Source: Thermodesulfobacteriota bacterium (GTDB lineage: Bacteria > Desulfobacterota > BSN033 > UBA1163). From it: 64,000 bases of DNA. Both the position numbers and the translations under genes were made by a program. Numbering within the stretch: position 1 is the stretch's first letter; the number at the start of each line of letters is the position of its first letter. Of the stretch, positions 60,972-64,000 are shown one piece after another. The stretch covers positions 1 through 64,000 of the forward strand of contig JAOAHX010000009.1 in assembly GCA_026415035.1 (NCBI GenBank). The letters are read 5' to 3'. Under the pieces are notes generated by a model. It ran no database searches. It was not told the origin of the DNA and worked only from the letters and a program-made list of their open reading frames with translations.

Positions 60972-61382
60972 ATGCTGAAAAAAATCGACCACATCGCCAT
61001 CGCCGTCCACAACCTCGAAGAGGCCGCCAGGTTCTATCAAGAGGTGATGGGCCTCACCCTTTCGGGAGTGGAGGTGGTCACCGCTCAGAAGACCCGAGTG
61101 GGTTTTTTTAAGATCGGAGAGTCCAACATCGAACTGGTCCAACCCACCGAACCCGATTCCCCCCTGGTAAAGTTCTTAGAGACGAAAGGCCAGGGGATTC
61201 ACCATATCTGCTTCGAAGTGGATGATGTAGAATCGGAAGTGAAGGCGTTCCTCGAAAGGGGGGCGACCATGGTGGATCAAAAACCCCGGCCTGGAGCCCA
61301 CGACTCCAAGGTGGCCTTCGTCCATCCCAAGTCGACGGGCGGGGTACTGATCGAACTCTGCGAGCATCCCAAAGGGCATTAA
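60972..61382 (+). CDS. mce: Methylmalonyl-CoA epimerase
   Basis: 136 residues of the vicinal-oxygen-chelate fold: 'KIDHIAIAVHNLEEAARFYQEVMGL' (metal His7), 'GIHHICFEVDDVE' and 'GGVLIELCEH' (metal Glu). It interconverts (S)- and (R)-methylmalonyl-CoA between carboxyltransferase and mutase, completing that pathway in one operon. The stop overlaps the stop of the convergent PocR-AraC gene within TTAA (61379-61382). Confidence 0.94.
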   Translation: MLKKIDHIAIAVHNLEEAARFYQEVMGLTLSGVEVVTAQKTRVGFFKIGESNIELVQPTEPDSPLVKFLETKGQGIHHICFEVDDVESEVKAFLERGATMVDQKPRPGAHDSKVAFVHPKSTGGVLIELCEHPKGH

Positions 61383-62710
61383 GACCCAGCAGAAGGGGAC
61401 GATTTGGGGAAAAAGGGTCCCTGTTGGAGGCCGAGCCGAAAGGCCCGGGGCGTACAGCCCACGATCTTCTTGAAGACCTTGGTGAAATAACTCTGGTCTG
61501 AAAACCCCACCTCCTGGGCGATCCGGGCGATTGGCAGCTCCTCATTGAAGAGAAGGCTCTTGGCCTTCTCGATCCTCACCTTCGAGAGGTAATCGATGAG
61601 GGTCATCCCCAGCTCCTCCTTGACGATGTGGCTTAAGCGGGAGGCGCTGAGAAAGACCTCTTTGGCGACCCGTTCCACGGTGAGGGGCTCGTTACAGTGG
61701 GTCTCGATAAATTGCATCGCCTTTTTCAACCGCTGGTAATTTCTCGCATTTCGCGTCTGGTAGATCCGGTCGGTGATCTTGTCGAGGACTTTGACGATCC
61801 ACAGACAGAGCTCCTCCTGGTTCCGAATCCTCGAAAGCTCCGTGACAAACCCATACCGTAAACCGAGCATCTCCTCCGTCTTTGCACCTGCTTCCACGGC
61901 GGCCCGAGAGAGGATGATGAGGAGTTCGAGGGTGGAAACCTTGAGGAGCTCGAAATTTTCGAGGTACTGGATCAGGACGATGGCCAGGAGCTGATAGAGG
62001 ATCTCCTTGGCTCCAGCCTTATCGCCCAACCGGATTCTGGTGACAATTTCCCTTTCCCGTTCATAGAACCGTCTGCTCAGGAAACCCGGGGTGAGTTCCC
62101 GATCGAAATCCTTCAGATCCTGGATCTGATCGGCAATCTTCCCTTGAAGATTCTGGGCTTCCCTCACCTTGAGCAGATCGCCAAGGTCGGGATCGGAAAG
62201 CTGATCGGCCATTCCGAAAAGCAGTTGAGAGACCCCCTTCACCTCTTCGTCCTTCAGGACCGGAAGGCCCCTAAGGGAAGATCGGAGGCGTCGAAGGTTG
62301 AGGGAGGGTCCCCCATGGATGGCCTGCAACTCCTCAGGTTCCAGTTCGGAGGGAGGGATGAGCAAAAAGGGAGAGGCCACGAGCGAGCCGACGACTCGCC
62401 CCCGGTGGAGAATGGGGCAAACCATTTGCATGACCACATAGCAGCATTTTGAGAGGATCGGCTCCCCCCACCGGAGGGCTTCGCGAAGGGCCTCCCGTTG
62501 AACCTTCCGACAGATCCTCCTCTGAGTCTGACCGGGTCGAATCGACGCGCAGAAATTCGAAGGGCTTTGGAAATACCTCGACCTCCAGTAGAGATGTCCG
62601 TCCCGGCCATAAAGGCGCAGGGGGATCCGTGTGGTCTGAACGAATCTTTTGAGCTGACGGTCGGTTTCGCCGGAGATCCGTAGCTTAGGGCTCGGTGGGA
62701 GGGATCTCAT
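61379..62710 (-). CDS. PocR-domain AraC-family transcriptional regulator
   Basis: 443 residues. The N-terminal ~190 residues resemble a PocR sensory domain, with 'CASIRPGQTQRRICRKVQREALREAL' and 'CCYVVMQMVCPILHRGRVVGSLVASPFLL', including a cysteine set that could bind a ligand or metal. The C-terminal AraC double HTH is 'IETHCNEPLTVERVAKEVFLSASRLSHIVKEELG' and 'PIARIAQEVGFSDQSYFTKVFKKIVGCTPRAFR'. PocR proteins control cobalamin and propanediol genes. It overlaps the corrinoid protein gene by 26 bp. Confidence 0.88.
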   Translation of the reverse strand: MRSLPPSPKLRISGETDRQLKRFVQTTRIPLRLYGRDGHLYWRSRYFQSPSNFCASIRPGQTQRRICRKVQREALREALRWGEPILSKCCYVVMQMVCPILHRGRVVGSLVASPFLLIPPSELEPEELQAIHGGPSLNLRRLRSSLRGLPVLKDEEVKGVSQLLFGMADQLSDPDLGDLLKVREAQNLQGKIADQIQDLKDFDRELTPGFLSRRFYEREREIVTRIRLGDKAGAKEILYQLLAIVLIQYLENFELLKVSTLELLIILSRAAVEAGAKTEEMLGLRYGFVTELSRIRNQEELCLWIVKVLDKITDRIYQTRNARNYQRLKKAMQFIETHCNEPLTVERVAKEVFLSASRLSHIVKEELGMTLIDYLSKVRIEKAKSLLFNEELPIARIAQEVGFSDQSYFTKVFKKIVGCTPRAFRLGLQQGPFFPKSSPSAGS

Positions 62711-63419
62711 GATCGTCGATATTCAGGAGCTGCCTCACCATCGCCGGGGCGGAGGTGGCCTCCCGACAGTACCCATCCGCTCCGATGTTCTTGGCAAAGA
62801 TCGGGGTGACCGGAGCTCCTCCTACCAGGGTCTTCACCTGTTTGATTAAGCCAGAGGCATGGAGGCGTTCGATGGTGAACTTCATCCAGCTCATGGTGGA
62901 GGTCAGCAGGGAGGACATGGCCAAGATCTTAGCCTCATGCCTTTCGATCGCCCGGATAAACCGCTCGGGAGGAACATCCACGCCGAGATCGATCACCTCA
63001 AAGCCATTCCCCTCGAGGAGGATGACCACCAGGTTCTTCCCGATATCGTGAAGATCGAATTTCACCGTTCCGATGACGACCTTGGCCATCTTGTGGTTCT
63101 TTCGCTCCTGAAGCAAGGGCCGAATCACATTTAACCCGAATTGGAGGGCCCTGGAGGACATCAGGAGTTCCGGAATGAAGAAATCCCCCCTCCGGAACCG
63201 CTCGCTGGCCTCGAGCATGCCGGGGATGAGCCCTTGATTCAGAATTCGGAAGAGATCCACTTGATCACGGACCAGCCCCTCAGTGAGTTCCCGGACCGCC
63301 TTGCCATCCCTGGAGACCACGGCCTGTTGAAGGGCCGCCAACCGCTTTTCAACGGCCATAGGAGGAGGGAAGGCACCTCTTTCGATATCTGGGGGGTCGC
63401 GACGGAGACGAGGAATCAT
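62685..63419 (-). CDS. Corrinoid (B12-binding) methyltransferase-type protein
   Basis: 244 residues. An N-terminal helical cap domain ('LNQGLIPGMLEASERFRRGDFFIPELLMSSRAL') and a B12-binding domain with 'KFDLHDIGKNLVVILLEGNGFEVIDLGVDV', 'LAMSSLLTSTMSWM' and 'VGGAPVTPIFAKNIGADGY'. This is the layout of the corrinoid proteins of methylamine/methanol-type methyltransferases. The DLHDIG motif coordinates cobalt. The start at 63419 overlaps the upstream stop (ATGA). No cognate methyltransferase is in the window, but one may lie beyond the right edge. Confidence 0.92.
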   Translation of the reverse strand: MIPRLRRDPPDIERGAFPPPMAVEKRLAALQQAVVSRDGKAVRELTEGLVRDQVDLFRILNQGLIPGMLEASERFRRGDFFIPELLMSSRALQFGLNVIRPLLQERKNHKMAKVVIGTVKFDLHDIGKNLVVILLEGNGFEVIDLGVDVPPERFIRAIERHEAKILAMSSLLTSTMSWMKFTIERLHASGLIKQVKTLVGGAPVTPIFAKNIGADGYCREATSAPAMVRQLLNIDDHEIPPTEP

Positions 63420-64000
63420 AGGTCAAAAAACATCTCTTGTTCGACGGTCTGATGAGGACGGATCAGAAGGAAATCCCGGTCCCATGGCCCCTGGACCAAC
63501 TTCCGAAAGAGATCGGGAGAGCCCTTGAGCTCTTCGAAAGAAATCCCCAAAAATTCAGCGTTCTGCCTGGCCACCGCCCGATAAGGGTCTGGGGGATAGA
63601 CTCCCGTATCGATGAAGACGATCCGGGTATAATGTTTCATCTCCTCGTTCAGGACCCACCGGGCCGTCTCCTTCCCGTAAGCCTTCTCATAGGACTCATA
63701 TTTTGAAATAGGGGTCTGACCCTTCTCGATCCAGCCCGGGGTGAGATAATAGGTCCCCGGATGCTCCTTCGACTGGCGCTGGTAAGATTCTACCGACCCG
63801 AGAAAGAGGGAGATACAATCGTGCACCTTGGGGATGATGAGCGGGTGGAAGGTCGATGACACCCCTACGATCCCGTTGCTACAGAGCCCGTACCCCAGGA
63901 CGATCCCCTCATAGGGCTGAGAGGAAACCTTCTCGATCTCCCGTTGAATGGCCTGCCCCATCTGCTCAGGGGTCCGGTGCAACCCGTAGTCCAAAAAGAC
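63416..64000 (-). CDS. DUF1638-family protein (partial, runs off the right edge)
   Basis: The frame is open to the window end, so the N-terminus is missing. Visible residues read 'VFLDYGLHRTPEQMGQAI', 'EGIVLGYGLCSNGIVGVSS', 'LIIPKVHDCISLFLGS' and 'GTYYLTPGWIEKGQTP', matching DUF1638. The family has no proven function but often accompanies corrinoid methyltransferase genes. Cysteines in 'GLCSNG' and 'HDCISL' could bind metal. Translationally coupled to the corrinoid protein gene. Confidence 0.85.
   Translation of the reverse strand, partial: VFLDYGLHRTPEQMGQAIQREIEKVSSQPYEGIVLGYGLCSNGIVGVSSTFHPLIIPKVHDCISLFLGSVESYQRQSKEHPGTYYLTPGWIEKGQTPISKYESYEKAYGKETARWVLNEEMKHYTRIVFIDTGVYPPDPYRAVARQNAEFLGISFEELKGSPDLFRKLVQGPWDRDFLLIRPHQTVEQEMFFDL

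Noticed and set aside
1-64000. CRISPR arrays, insertion sequences, integrases, tRNA or rRNA genes
   Set aside because: No regularly spaced repeats, transposase-like frames or RNA gene signatures were seen on reading both strands.

Overview
The window reads as one nearly continuous piece of an anaerobic Gram-negative bacterium's acyl-CoA metabolism. The best guess is an uncultured deltaproteobacterium (Desulfobacterota, syntroph or sulfate-reducer type). The basis is a high-GC coding style, signal-peptide ABC binding proteins, ferredoxin-linked 2-oxoacid oxidoreductase, HdrA/HdrBC-like proteins, NuoEFG-like proteins, ETF, several acyl-CoA dehydrogenases and B12-dependent mutases. This taxonomic call is inference: no rRNA or marker gene is present. 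I see no tRNA, rRNA, CRISPR array, insertion sequence or prophage.

Layout. 1-357: 3' end of a PdxA-family dehydrogenase. 366-2618 (minus): acetoacetyl-CoA synthetase with a lysine-rich N-terminal tail. 2798-3997: CaiB/BaiF protein with the alpha-methylacyl-CoA racemase catalytic pair. 4139-7595: four-subunit 2-oxoacid:ferredoxin oxidoreductase followed by an XRE-cupin regulator. 7660-11783: orphan binding protein, soluble PAS histidine kinase and sigma-54 activator. 12108-19107: LIV-type ABC transporter operon with an embedded acyl-CoA ligase and a nitroreductase, preceded by both a sigma-54-like and a sigma-70-like promoter. 19550-27213: a second LIV-type transporter operon, also with an embedded acyl-CoA ligase. 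27432-28109: CBS-ACT protein. 28211-31985: MerR regulator, thiolase, 3-hydroxyacyl-CoA dehydrogenase and acyl-CoA dehydrogenase.

32078-48396 is a redox super-cluster: HdrBC-like protein, a DRTGG/ATPase/PHP accessory module, NuoE, 2Fe-2S ferredoxin, NuoF, a NuoG/formate-dehydrogenase-like protein lacking the catalytic Cys/Sec, EtfBA, an acyl-CoA dehydrogenase and two HdrA-like flavoproteins, one with a GltD-like module nested inside it. 48430-61382 is a B12/branched-acyl module: adenosyltransferase, a mutase with isobutyryl-CoA-mutase-like active-site residues and its B12 subunit, two degenerate thiolases with two DUF35 partners, an acyl-CoA dehydrogenase, MeaB, a carboxyltransferase, a mutase with methylmalonyl-type residues and its B12 subunit, and the epimerase. 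61379-64000 (minus): PocR-AraC regulator, corrinoid protein and a DUF1638 protein.

Working model (inference). Carboxylic acids enter through two LIV-type importers and are activated by co-encoded ligases. They are oxidised by beta-oxidation and carbon-skeleton rearrangement, and the electrons pass through ETF, Hdr and Nuo-like modules to NAD and ferredoxin. Shared operators (core TTTACGTAAA) before merR and the thiolase/DUF35 operon, and a weaker copy before the second transporter operon, suggest one MerR regulon across the window.
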